A stretch of 64,000 nt of DNA. Origin: Sphingobium ummariense RL-3. GTDB taxonomy: Bacteria; Pseudomonadota; Alphaproteobacteria; Sphingomonadales; Sphingomonadaceae. The notes beneath the pieces are model-generated. The model was given only the letters and a program-made list of their open reading frames with translations, made no database searches and was not told where the DNA came from. Location: NCBI RefSeq assembly GCF_000447205.1, contig NZ_AUWY01000126.1, forward strand, positions 1 to 64,000, written 5' to 3'. A program made the position numbers and the translations under genes. Below are positions 43,969 through 52,001 of the stretch, one piece after another; within the stretch, counting starts at the first letter, position 1; each line of letters begins with the position of its first letter.

Positions 43969-45954
43969 TCAAAAGAGGCTGGCCGCTGCAATGTCGCCTC
44001 CTATCCGCTGGTCGATCGCCACGAGATACTTGTCGCCCGTGACGGTGATTTCCTCCAACCGGCCGGAACGTAGCAATTCTGCTACCGCCCGCTTGACGGC
44101 CGACTTCGCCGCCTCGTCCTTCACGTCCCACACCTCTTTGCAGCGGCGCGACAGCATGGTGCGCGTCAGCCCCCACCGATCGCCGGGAAGCCGGTGGCCC
44201 TCGATATGGATCGTGCACGGGTCGAATTGCGCCATGACGATCTCGCGCCGGTCTAGCTCCGCAGGGGAAGCACCCGCTGGCCGAACCGTGCACGACGTGA
44301 TCTCGTCGCCGTCTTCGTCGACGCCCAGCACGACGCGATCGAGCGTGAAGTTCGCGCTCCAGTCCCCTTCGCCGTTGCGGTTGAGCACGACGGAGATTTG
44401 CCGGTGATTGTTCGCCTGCCCCGCGACGGGCTCGCTGCGCTCCACGGCGAGCATCACGTCGCACGCGGCGCGAAAGGCGCTGGAGCCTCGATCCTGGCCG
44501 TTCTTGCCGGCGTGGTGAATGCCGAGCACCGCGACGTCGAACTCCGCCGCAAGGGCCTCCAGCGCCTTCAGGGCCGCCGTCACCTCCGGGGCGCTGTTCT
44601 CGTCTTCGAGCCCTAGAGCGCTGGCGAGCGTGTCGACGACGATCATGCCGAGCCGCAGGCCCCGCGACGCCATGCCGGCCACCGCGTCCGCGATGATCTC
44701 CCGCGCTGCGGCCAGCCCGGCGGCCGTGGAGAGGTTCGCCACCGAGGCCCACGCGAGGGGCGGAAAGTCCGTGCCGGCCGCCAGCCTGAAGGCTTGGAGG
44801 CGCGTGCGCACCGTCCCGGCCCCTTCCCCGAGCAAGAGCAGCGCCCCGATCGGTTCCTTCGGCGTGCGCACGTTAAACCATGGCAGGCCGGCGGCCAGCC
44901 GGGCCGACAGATCGAAGGCGACGAAGCTCTTCCCGCTCTTCGGCGCGCCATAGATGATCCCGACGCCGTTGCGGGGCAGAATGCCCTTCAGCAGCCACCG
45001 GATAGGCTGATCGCCGCCCGGATCGTCGGACCATTGCAGCGGCGCGCGCTGCGGCTGGATGTAGCGCGGCGGAGGTATTTCGCCGATACCCGCGAAGGCC
45101 AGGGCGACGGACTGCGATCCTGCGGCTGACAGGCCATAGGCGAAGGCGTTCTCCACCTTGGCCTCCAGTTCGTCGACGCTCCACGGCGGCGCGCACCGCT
45201 CGTTCCAATCAGACATGACGTCCAGCGCCATGACGGCCGAAAGGCCCATGTCCTTCACGATCGCGGCCGTTCGATAGGTCCAGTCGTCGCCGCCCTGGCC
45301 TTCGACGGCCGGCTCGCGCGTCCGCAGGAACTCCCGCGCCCGCTCGATCGCCTCCGGCATGTCCAGATCGGTGGCCGGTGCGGCCGTGTCGGCCCGCTCG
45401 CGCGGAGCGGCCAGTTGGGCAAGCAGGTGCGGCGGAGCAGCGGCCACGGCGGCGTCGCGCTCGATCTCATAGCGGCCGACGTCAGTCGCGGAGCCGGGCG
45501 CGAGCACGTAGCCGTGGTGGCCGCGCACGTCCAAGCCGGGGCCGGGATGATCGGCCGAATTGGCCACCTCCCGCTCGGTGCGGAAATAGAGGTGCTGTCC
45601 GCCCGAAGGCGTACGCACGGTGAGCGTCGGTTCGCCAAGCTCCAAAGCGGCAAGAGAGGCCAGCCCCGGCTTGCCCCGCTTCGTGTCGACGTCCAGCACG
45701 AGCAGATCGCCGCCCGTCAGCACGCCGACGTTATGGGGCAGCGCCCACCCGTCCAGAACGGGGTCGGTCCAAAGGGCGCGCACCTCGTCGGGATTGCCCG
45801 TGGCCACGGCGGGGAAGTCGGCGACGAGCGGCTTCTTCGTGCCGGCCGCGATCGGGAAAACCTTGAAGCCCCTGGCCGCCCACGCGAGCGCGGCTTCGCG
45901 CATGTCGGCGGGTTCGGCTTTGGAGCGGAGAACGTCGATAACAGAGGTGGCCAT
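43969..45954 (-). CDS. Prim-pol / RecA-like helicase replication protein
   Basis: Replication protein of 661 aa. The N-terminal half is a bifunctional primase-polymerase domain (PHNVGVLTGGDLLVLDVDTK with the DxD metal pair, RTPSGGQHLYFRT, GPGLDVRGHHGYVLAPGS). The C-terminal half is a RepA/RecA-like ATPase (GIIYGAPKSGKSFVAFDLSA Walker A, GMIVVDTLASAL Walker B, VLGIHHAGKNGQDRGSSAF). The last 80 residues resemble a winged helix. ATG 45954 is used; a GTG at 45996 is possible. The iteron-like array at its 3' end suggests origin recognition. Confidence 0.87.
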   Translation of the reverse strand: MATSVIDVLRSKAEPADMREAALAWAARGFKVFPIAAGTKKPLVADFPAVATGNPDEVRALWTDPVLDGWALPHNVGVLTGGDLLVLDVDTKRGKPGLASLAALELGEPTLTVRTPSGGQHLYFRTEREVANSADHPGPGLDVRGHHGYVLAPGSATDVGRYEIERDAAVAAAPPHLLAQLAAPRERADTAAPATDLDMPEAIERAREFLRTREPAVEGQGGDDWTYRTAAIVKDMGLSAVMALDVMSDWNERCAPPWSVDELEAKVENAFAYGLSAAGSQSVALAFAGIGEIPPPRYIQPQRAPLQWSDDPGGDQPIRWLLKGILPRNGVGIIYGAPKSGKSFVAFDLSARLAAGLPWFNVRTPKEPIGALLLLGEGAGTVRTRLQAFRLAAGTDFPPLAWASVANLSTAAGLAAAREIIADAVAGMASRGLRLGMIVVDTLASALGLEDENSAPEVTAALKALEALAAEFDVAVLGIHHAGKNGQDRGSSAFRAACDVMLAVERSEPVAGQANNHRQISVVLNRNGEGDWSANFTLDRVVLGVDEDGDEITSCTVRPAGASPAELDRREIVMAQFDPCTIHIEGHRLPGDRWGLTRTMLSRRCKEVWDVKDEAAKSAVKRAVAELLRSGRLEEITVTGDKYLVAIDQRIGGDIAAASLF

Positions 45955-46035
45955 TGTTGTGTCTCTTGCAGCCACCGGCGTTATCCTTGCGGGCACCGGG
46001 CGCGCCCTGCGGCGCGAGGGATCAGGATATTCGGA

Positions 46036-46290
46036 TCAGAGGCGGAGCCAGCCGGGCGGCGTGTTACCCGCCTCCAGCGCTCGCGACAGATCGCGGCGAC
46101 GTGGATTGAAGGCGCGCTTCGCGTCCCGCGCCGGCACGAGCCAGGGCTGTTCCTCCGGGCCGTGCGGCGTGTGCGCAATCGCGACGACGACGCGGCGGCC
46201 GGGCACCACGGTGCGGCGTTCGTGTGGCCGGAGCCGGCGGAACGTCACGCGGACGTCGAAGGCCAGCGCAATAGCGCCCCGGCCGTTCAT
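46036..46290 (-). CDS. Unknown 84-aa basic protein
   Basis: Very Arg-rich (VTFRRLRPHERRTVVPGRRV, then FNPRRRDLSRAL). The ATG overlaps the preceding gene's stop (ATGA), which supports reality. No family recognised; nucleic-acid binding is possible from charge alone. Confidence 0.6.
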   Translation of the reverse strand: MNGRGAIALAFDVRVTFRRLRPHERRTVVPGRRVVVAIAHTPHGPEEQPWLVPARDAKRAFNPRRRDLSRALEAGNTPPGWLRL

Positions 46291-46631
46291 GCCCGTCTCC
46301 AGCGCTGCGCGAGCTTGCGGTCGAGCGCGCGGTGGAAGTCTTCGGCGGGCTCCTTTGGCCACGGAGCGTCTTTCGGCCGTGACGCGGCCAGGTAGCGCTT
46401 CACCGTCTTCGGGCAGGCCGTGGGAGCCACGACGACGACGGGGTGCTCCAGCGGCCGCAACGGCGCGCCGGCGGCCTCGTCGTGGCAGGCTGGCCGGGTG
46501 AACGTGCCGAGCCGCGCCGCGTCGTCGTGGTCGGCGATCGGGAAGCGGGAGAGATGGACGCCGGGCACAGGGTCGCCGTGCGCATACCAATCGCGAAATT
46601 GCCCGCGACTCTCGATTCTGCTAAGAAGCAT
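46287..46631 (-). CDS. Unknown 114-aa element protein
   Basis: MLLSRIESRGQFRDWYAHGD, then PVPGVHLSRFPIADHDDAAR. A conserved-looking YLAASRPKDAPWPKEPAEDF follows near the C-terminus. No family recognised. First gene after the hairpin at 46661-46693; it precedes the Arg-rich gene and the primase gene, so probably belongs to the replication operon. Confidence 0.6.
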   Translation of the reverse strand: MLLSRIESRGQFRDWYAHGDPVPGVHLSRFPIADHDDAARLGTFTRPACHDEAAGAPLRPLEHPVVVVAPTACPKTVKRYLAASRPKDAPWPKEPAEDFHRALDRKLAQRWRRA

Positions 46632-46660
46632 GGGCGTTTCCTTTTGTCGGGGTGCGTATC

Positions 46661-46693
46661 AAAGCCGGTTCCGCGTGGTGGCGGGCCGGCTTT
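46661..46693. terminator. GC-rich hairpin flanked by A/T runs
   Basis: AAAGCCGG (46661-46668) and CCGGCTTT (46686-46693), 17-base loop, then TTCTTTT on the plus strand. On the minus strand, the direction of the genes here, the stem is followed by only three T, so termination or attenuation between the AlpA-like and next gene would be partial. Confidence 0.45.
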
Positions 46694-46704
46694 TTCTTTT
46701 GGGA

Positions 46705-46902
46705 TCAAGCCGCTTCTCGTTCGCCTGCGAGCCATTCGCGCGCCGCCTCCAGCGGGATCAGGCGACGGCCCCCGCGCTTGACGCTGCGAATGCTGCCGTC
46801 GCGGAGCTTTTCGTATGTCCATGCGCGGCTGACGCCCGCCCATTGGCAGAATGCCGCAACGCTAAGCGCGCCGGGCTCGATCGAAATGTGCTGTTGAGCC
46901 AT
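46705..46902 (-). CDS. AlpA/excisionase-family helix-turn-helix protein
   Basis: 65 aa. LSVAAFCQWAGVSRAWTYEK, then LRDGSIRSVKRGGRRLIP is the MerR-like winged HTH of the excisionase family (hth_17), with R/K pairs in the wing. Such proteins bend attachment DNA for excision or switch on integrase and primase genes. The TAGGTYCC sites at both element ends are candidate targets. Confidence 0.82.
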   Translation of the reverse strand: MAQQHISIEPGALSVAAFCQWAGVSRAWTYEKLRDGSIRSVKRGGRRLIPLEAAREWLAGEREAA

Positions 46903-46975
46903 TATTGGACCTCCGTGTTAGCATTGGACACGGATGGACTTTGCGGTCGTTCAATCTTGGCAGCGACAGTGAAAA

Positions 46976-47290
46976 TTATCGCTTTGCCGCGATCCGTTTG
47001 CGCAACTTCGTCGCGATTTGCTCAACAACCGTGTCCCGCGCGTCAAGCGAACCAACCGGCCAGGGCGGCGGCGCGTCTGCGTCAGTGCCTTCGGTGAGCG
47101 TGGCGTCGGAATGCCGCTGTGATGATCGCCGAACCAACTGCCCGGCGTCCAACTGCATGTCGACGGCTGCGTCTATCGCCCGCCGAACCGCTTCATGCGG
47201 GGTGAGGCCACCGCTCGTCATTAGGCCCTCCGCAATAAGCATCACGGTGGCGTGAGCTTCGTTTGAGGGGCGGCCACGTTTGCCGCTCAT
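46976..47290 (-). CDS. Unknown 104-aa protein overlapping the integrase
   Basis: MSGKRGRPSNEAHATVMLIA, then EGLMTSGGLTPHEAVRRAID; Arg/Lys-rich C-terminus (ATKLRKRIAAKR). The ATG overlaps the integrase TGA by 4 bp, so it is translated with the integrase. The basic KRGRPS hook suggests DNA contact. The open frame extends to 47368, but the internal start fits the overlap. Confidence 0.68.
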   Translation of the reverse strand: MSGKRGRPSNEAHATVMLIAEGLMTSGGLTPHEAVRRAIDAAVDMQLDAGQLVRRSSQRHSDATLTEGTDADAPPPWPVGSLDARDTVVEQIATKLRKRIAAKR

Positions 47291-48630
47291 GCCACCTCTG
47301 CCCGCGCAAACGGCACGACGTTTTCGGGCTTGTCGCCAAGCACGGTCGTTTCGATGAAATTGGCCCAAGCGTCCATTGCGGCGCGGCGCTCGTCGAATAG
47401 ATCATCCTGATTGTAAATGCGGGCGATCTTGCTCGTGGTCGCGGTGGCGACGTGATTAAGGCAACGATCCGCCACGTTGGCCGGAACCTTCAGGGTCCGA
47501 CAAGCCATAGTGACGAAGCTCGTGCGCAGATCGTGGATTACCCAATCAGGCATCGGCTCCGGCTCGCCACCGCTGGCCTCTGCGGCTTTGGCGCGAGCTT
47601 CGGCGATAGCGGCGTCCAGCCGCCGCTTGCCCTTCGCGAAGCCGCTTACAGGGCTAAAGCCGGTCGTGCTGAAGAGGTAGGGGTTCGGCTTCGTGCCCCC
47701 CTTGTCGTCGACGCCTTCGGTCGGCCGTGCCTCGTCGGCCAGCGCCTCCGCGATGATCGAGCGAGCCAATGGCGACAGCGGCACGCGGAGCGCCTGCCCG
47801 TTCTTCGTTCGCTCGGCCGGAAGCGTCCAGACGGCGGGCTCCGCGCCAAGGTCCAGTTCGGCCACTGGCAGGCCCGCGATCTCTTCGCGCCGCATCGGCA
47901 GCACCATGAGCAGCCGATACATGGGGCCGAACGGATAGCCGAGCGTCCCGGCCGCCTCCCAAATCTCCGCAAGCTCGTCGATCGTATGGTGGCGACTGCG
48001 GCTATTTTCTTTGGCAGGCTTCTTCAGGGTGCCGGCCGGATTGGCCGAAACAATGTCTTCGTGAAGGCACCAGTTGAAGAAGGCGCGTGCATAAGCCAGC
48101 GCGCGGTTCGCCGCGATTGGCGACGTCTTCGCGTGCTTCTTCACGGCGTCGGCGATATCGGCCTTCGTGATCGAAGCGGGCTCCTGTCGCACGAGTTCGC
48201 GCAGCAGCCCCTTCTTCCCGTCCAGCGCACGCCGCACCGCGTCCCCGCGCCGGAGGTTCGCCAGCTTCTCCCGCTCGTATTGATCGAGCACGTCGGCCAG
48301 GGTGCGGCGGCTCTTTGCCGCTTGCTCTGCCCGTCGTGCCGCCTCGCGCTTTTCGGCGTTGGGATCGCCGCCCTCGTCGATCTTCCGCCGTGCGTCCTGC
48401 GCAGCCTTGCGCGCGTCGGCGATCCCCATGCCCGGCCATGCCCCGAGCGTGATCCGCGTTCGCTGGCCGTTCTTCAATCGCACCGACAGGGACCACGATA
48501 CGGAGCGTTCGCCGGCACGGATACGTAGGCCCGGCTCCCGATCATCGATCAATTCAAGCTGCGGGCCTTTCTGGCCACGGGCGCGGGCGATCAGAGCTTC
48601 GATCGCGGTTTTCGTCAGTGCAGTTGCCAT
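47287..48630 (-). CDS. int: Tyrosine-type site-specific integrase (P4-like)
   Basis: Catalyses integration and excision at tRNA-Lys. 447 aa: N-terminal DUF4102-like arm-binding domain (LELIDDREPGLRIRAGERSV), SAM-like core-binding domain (about residues 110-200), then the catalytic domain with Arg in LLMVLPMRREEIAGL, HDLR (WVIHDLRTSFVT), the second His in RCLNHV and the nucleophile Tyr in ARIYNQDD. All catalytic residues are present. Its start lies 211 bp from attR, and a pair of TAGGTYCC sites lies in its upstream region. Confidence 0.95.
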   Translation of the reverse strand: MATALTKTAIEALIARARGQKGPQLELIDDREPGLRIRAGERSVSWSLSVRLKNGQRTRITLGAWPGMGIADARKAAQDARRKIDEGGDPNAEKREAARRAEQAAKSRRTLADVLDQYEREKLANLRRGDAVRRALDGKKGLLRELVRQEPASITKADIADAVKKHAKTSPIAANRALAYARAFFNWCLHEDIVSANPAGTLKKPAKENSRSRHHTIDELAEIWEAAGTLGYPFGPMYRLLMVLPMRREEIAGLPVAELDLGAEPAVWTLPAERTKNGQALRVPLSPLARSIIAEALADEARPTEGVDDKGGTKPNPYLFSTTGFSPVSGFAKGKRRLDAAIAEARAKAAEASGGEPEPMPDWVIHDLRTSFVTMACRTLKVPANVADRCLNHVATATTSKIARIYNQDDLFDERRAAMDAWANFIETTVLGDKPENVVPFARAEVA

Positions 48631-48657
48631 GGCTGGCCGTCCCTCGCTGTCTTGGCC

Positions 48658-48793
48658 GTAGGTCCCGCATAGGTTCCGTTTGGAACCTAGAACGGGCTGT
48701 TCGGCGTTGTCTTCGATGGGATGAATCTGGACGGGACCCGCTGACTAGTCAACCCGTCATAACTTGTTATGCCGTCGATTTGCTGGAACCTAG
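48658..48793. promoter_or_regulatory. attR-side TAGGTYCC arm-site cluster upstream of int
   Basis: GTAGGTCCC (48658-48666) and ATAGGTTCC (48669-48677) are 11 bp apart in direct orientation; inverted copies GGAACCTAG occur at 48682-48690 and 48785-48793. Binding here would touch both the int promoter and attR. No gene is seen between 48631 and 49025. Confidence 0.5.
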
Positions 48794-48841
48794 AGGACAA
48801 TTCTGGACACTTTGAGACGTTACCGCTGGACCTTGATTCAC

Positions 48842-48891
48842 GACTCTTAATCAGCGGGTCCTAGGTTCGAGCCCTAGTGCGTCCACCATTT
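48842..48891. repeat. attR: 50-bp direct repeat
   Basis: Exact copy of 34762-34811, i.e. the tRNA-Lys 3' part from the anticodon loop through CCA and ATTT. The 5' half of the tRNA is absent here, so it is an attachment site and not a second tRNA gene. Confidence 0.93.
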
Positions 48892-49025
48892 TTCAATGAC
48901 TTAGATGTGATTCGCGGGCCACGCCTTCCGGCGGGACACCAATGGGGCATCAGAGATTTCATCGCTCCCCCAAAGCCTCGTAAGTGGAATGATCCCTTTC
49001 CGCTCCGGCCCAGTTTAGCTATCCA

Positions 49026-49898
49026 ATGGGCTTCGATGGGGGAATGGAAGTGGCGAGACCAAATGGGCCGGTAACGGTTTGCGTGATCAACCTCAAAGGC
49101 GGGGTAGGAAAGTCCACTATCTCGGCCTTGCTCGCACGACATGGCTATAGCAACCGCAGCCTAGACGTGTTGGCGATCGACATCGATCCCCAAGCCAATT
49201 TAAGCCAAGGCCTTATGCATCGCGGATATGCCGCGTTCTTGTCTCAGCAACGCCCGTCCATCGTCGAGGTGTTTAACGGCTATCTGCCACCCAGCTCGTC
49301 AAGTGCGGTGCCGACGCCTCTTAGCGCAGCCACGCAGTTCGAAGTCATCGGGAGCAATGGCAGCCGCTCACTCGAGCTGATACCCTCTCGCTTTGATTTT
49401 TCCGACAATCTGTTGGGAGCCGTGCGCCCTGACCCTCGATCACTAGCGAGGTTCTTGAGTGCGAACTATCATCACAAAGACCTGATAATTATTGACTGCG
49501 CTCCCACGGAGTCGGTGCTGACGACGGCTGCATACCATGCGAGCAGCAACGTCTTAGTCCCCGTCAAACCCGAGTTCTTTGCGACTATCGGTTTCCCGTT
49601 GCTCCAACAGTCGCTTAGCAACTTCCGCAATCAGAATCGCGGGCACAACATTTCAGTTGCAGGCGTCGTGATCAATAACGCTTTTTATCACGGCGGAAAT
49701 GATGGCGGACCAGAGAAAGCCCGCGCAATGGACGAGATCAGGACTGAATCTGCAAAAAACGGCTGGCCGATTTATCAGCGCCAGATGCTTCATTCTCGCG
49801 GATACCCCAAAATGATGCGCGGTGATAATAGCTACCCCGGAAACGCAGAACTGTTCAGCCGCTTTGCAAACGAATTTTTTTCATCCGTTGGGCTGTAG
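49026..49898 (+). CDS. ParA-like AAA ATPase
   Basis: 290 aa (or 284 from ATG 49044). Deviant Walker A VINLKGGVGKSTISALLARH, switch region IDIDPQANLSQGL and Walker B DLIIIDCAPTES identify a ParA/MinD-type ATPase. No ParB-like gene is adjacent; the partner is an unknown 168-aa protein 27 bp downstream. Base composition is AT-richer than the flanking core genes. It lies just outside attR, so it probably belongs to another acquired segment at the same tRNA. Segregation is not the only possible role; solo ParA-like genes also occur in accessory modules. Confidence 0.8.
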   Translation: MGFDGGMEVARPNGPVTVCVINLKGGVGKSTISALLARHGYSNRSLDVLAIDIDPQANLSQGLMHRGYAAFLSQQRPSIVEVFNGYLPPSSSSAVPTPLSAATQFEVIGSNGSRSLELIPSRFDFSDNLLGAVRPDPRSLARFLSANYHHKDLIIIDCAPTESVLTTAAYHASSNVLVPVKPEFFATIGFPLLQQSLSNFRNQNRGHNISVAGVVINNAFYHGGNDGGPEKARAMDEIRTESAKNGWPIYQRQMLHSRGYPKMMRGDNSYPGNAELFSRFANEFFSSVGL

Positions 49899-49925
49899 GG
49901 CCAATATCGATACAATGAGATTAGC

Positions 49926-50432
49926 ATGAAAAGCCGTAAAACACTTCTCAGTAATCTTTTGAGGCCCCTTCTCGACGAGTGGGGGCCTGATGATGTTCGT
50001 GCGGCTCTTGAGAAACTAGTTTTACAATCAGAACGCGACGGTCAACGTAGCTACGGAGCTGCCAAATCGCAATCTGAGCGAAATGCCCGGCCAACCGCAA
50101 TCAATCTCGTAGAGAGCCTCGACTTAGAAAATGAACGCAAGCGCCCACTTGCAGTCCTTGCAAAACGTTTTGACGATAAAGACTTTCTTCCAAGCATTGC
50201 TGATGTCCGCGAATTTATCATCATGGCTGGCGAGAGGCCGCCAACGATGAAAAATCGACAAGACTCCTTCCGCAATTTGCTTCGTGTATTATTGCGCCTT
50301 TCGCCCGAACGACTGCAACAAGTTGCCGACGCGGCGAGCCATGCGGGTCCCGCACAACTGGGGCCGATATCTGATGCGATCGCAGCGGCGGGGGAGCGGC
50401 TACCGCGACGAAATCATGATCCTGATCGGTGA
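49926..50432 (+). CDS. Unknown 168-aa partner of the ParA-like gene
   Basis: MKSRKTLLSNLLRPLLDEWG, then PDDVRAALEKL; basic and helical, Lys/Arg-rich, with FLPSIADVREFIIMAGERPP in the middle. Not recognised. It follows the ParA-like gene closely in the same direction and shares its AT-rich composition, so the two form a pair. Confidence 0.65.
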   Translation: MKSRKTLLSNLLRPLLDEWGPDDVRAALEKLVLQSERDGQRSYGAAKSQSERNARPTAINLVESLDLENERKRPLAVLAKRFDDKDFLPSIADVREFIIMAGERPPTMKNRQDSFRNLLRVLLRLSPERLQQVADAASHAGPAQLGPISDAIAAAGERLPRRNHDPDR

Positions 50433-50456
50433 TCGATATCTGCTAGACGAATTTCG

Positions 50457-50742
50457 TCACGCTGCTGCCGCAATTGGGGGTGACGCTTTGGGCTTCCGCT
50501 TAGCCTTGGTCGTTGTTGATGCTGGCTTGGCGATCCATGCGAACGCGCACTTGTAGCCAAGCGCCCTCAGTTCATTGGCGGCCTGCCGGAAGGTCACAAG
50601 GCTGAAGAACGGAAGGCGATTCGTTCCTGCAGCAACACCCGAACAGATTACTCCATACACAATCAGATGCGCGCTTTCGCTGAAGGGCGTCGAGGAGTCC
50701 ACCACCAGCGACTGATAGCCTGTCAAACTGAGCGCGGCTTCC
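50457..50742 (-). pseudogene. C-terminal remnant of a gene cut by the IS3 element
   Basis: An open frame enters from the IS boundary at 50742 and ends at 50457, reading AALSLTGYQSLVVDSSTPFS, later SLVTFRQAANELRALGYKCA and a Lys/Pro-rich tail. The 5' part is missing: beyond 50743 is IS sequence. Family not recognised. It overlaps no plus-strand gene. Confidence 0.45.
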
Positions 50743-50805
50743 TGACGTGACCCCCTGATTTTCCTCCAAGTGTGATTAGAGTCCGGCCTGATAGAAGGAC
50801 GGACG

Positions 50806-51072
50806 ATGAAGCGTACAAGGTTCACGGAAGAGCAGATCATTGCGGTGCTGAAGGAGGCCGAGGCTGGCGCCAAGACCGGCGATCTGGCGAGGCGGCACGG
50901 TGTGTCTGAAGCGACGATCTATAACTGGAAGGCCAGGTATGGCGGCCTGGAGGTTTCCGAGGCGAAGCGGCTGCGGGCGCTCGAGGACGAGAACGCCAAG
51001 CTCAAGCGGCTCCTGGCCGAGGCGATGCTCGACAATGCTGGCCTGAAGGACCTTCTCGCAAAAAATTGGTGA
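50806..51072 (+). CDS. IS3 OrfA (helix-turn-helix)
   Basis: 88 aa: [20 protein letters not shown], then [20 protein letters not shown] is the transposase_8 HTH; the C-terminus is a leucine-rich coil. The end of the gene runs through six A (GCAAAAAATTGG), a possible -1 frameshift site for making the OrfAB fusion transposase. Confidence 0.92.
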   Translation: MKRTRFTEEQIIAVLKEAEAGAKTGDLARRHGVSEATIYNWKARYGGLEVSEAKRLRALEDENAKLKRLLAEAMLDNAGLKDLLAKNW

Positions 51073-51977
51073 CGCCCGCTGCCAAGCGAGAGGCGGTCGC
51101 TCGTCTCCAGGCGGTCCTGGGGATGAGCGAGCGGCGGGCGTGCCGTGTCATCGGCGCTGACCGGAAGAGCATGCGTTACCGGTCGCAGCGGGATGATGAT
51201 TCCGACCTTCGGTCGAAGCTGCGCGAGCTGGCGCAGCAGCGCCGCCGTTTCGGCTATCGCCGGCTGCACATCCTGCTGCGGCGGGAGGGCGTGGTGATCA
51301 ACCGCAAGAAGACCCAGCGGCTCTACCGCGAGGAGAACCTGGCGGTCCGACGAAGACGCAACCGCCGCCGTGCCATCGGCGCGCGGGCGCCAGCGCCCGT
51401 GCTGGCGTTGCCCAACCAGCGCTGGAGCCTTGACTTCGTGCACGATCAGATGGCGTCGGGACGCCGGTTCCGGGTGCTCAACATCGTCGATGACGTGACC
51501 CGCGAGTGCCTGCGCGCGGTACCGGACACCTCGATCTCGGGGCGCAGGGTCGTGCGCGAGCTAACCGATCTTATCGCCGAGCGCGGCAAGCCAGGCATGA
51601 TCGTCAGCGATAACGGCACCGAGCTGACGTCGAACGCGGTCCTGGCCTGGTGCGCGGAGATCGGCGTGGAGTGGCATTACATCGCCCCCGGCAAGCCGAT
51701 GCAGAATGGCTACGTCGAGAGCTTCAACGGCCGCATGAGGGACGAACTGCTAAACGAGACGCTGTTCCTCAGCCTAGACCATGCCCGTGTGGTGATCGCC
51801 GCATGGGCGGAGGACTACAACCAGGAGCGCCCGCACTCAGCCCTTGGATACGAGACCCCAGCGGCCTTCGCCGCTGAACTGCATAAGCAATGGCCTGCTT
51901 CGCTACGCCCTACGGGCTCCGCTGCGCAGGCCATTGCTCAACCCGCGCTCATGCGCAACAAAGCCGCCGGGCTCTAA
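51066..51977 (+). CDS. IS3 OrfB (DDE transposase)
   Basis: 303 aa, reading frame -1 relative to OrfA. HTH_21 region followed by an intact rve core: first Asp in [13 protein letters not shown], second in [11 protein letters not shown], Glu in [16 protein letters not shown]. The independent start is TTG 51066; the protein may normally be made as an OrfAB frameshift fusion. Confidence 0.93.
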   Translation: MVTPAAKREAVARLQAVLGMSERRACRVIGADRKSMRYRSQRDDDSDLRSKLRELAQQRRRFGYRRLHILLRREGVVINRKKTQRLYREENLAVRRRRNRRRAIGARAPAPVLALPNQRWSLDFVHDQMASGRRFRVLNIVDDVTRECLRAVPDTSISGRRVVRELTDLIAERGKPGMIVSDNGTELTSNAVLAWCAEIGVEWHYIAPGKPMQNGYVESFNGRMRDELLNETLFLSLDHARVVIAAWAEDYNQERPHSALGYETPAAFAAELHKQWPASLRPTGSAAQAIAQPALMRNKAAGL

Positions 51978-52001
51978 TTGCTGCTGGTGGAAACCAAGGG
52001 G

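Noticed and set aside
43659..43991. 110-aa minus-strand ORF over the TGACCC array
   Set aside because: Composition follows the repeats, no family resemblance, and no start with a ribosome-binding site; better explained as a non-coding repeat region.
48842..48891. Second tRNA-Lys gene
   Set aside because: Only the 3' part of the tRNA is present; no acceptor 5' strand or D-arm upstream. It is attR.
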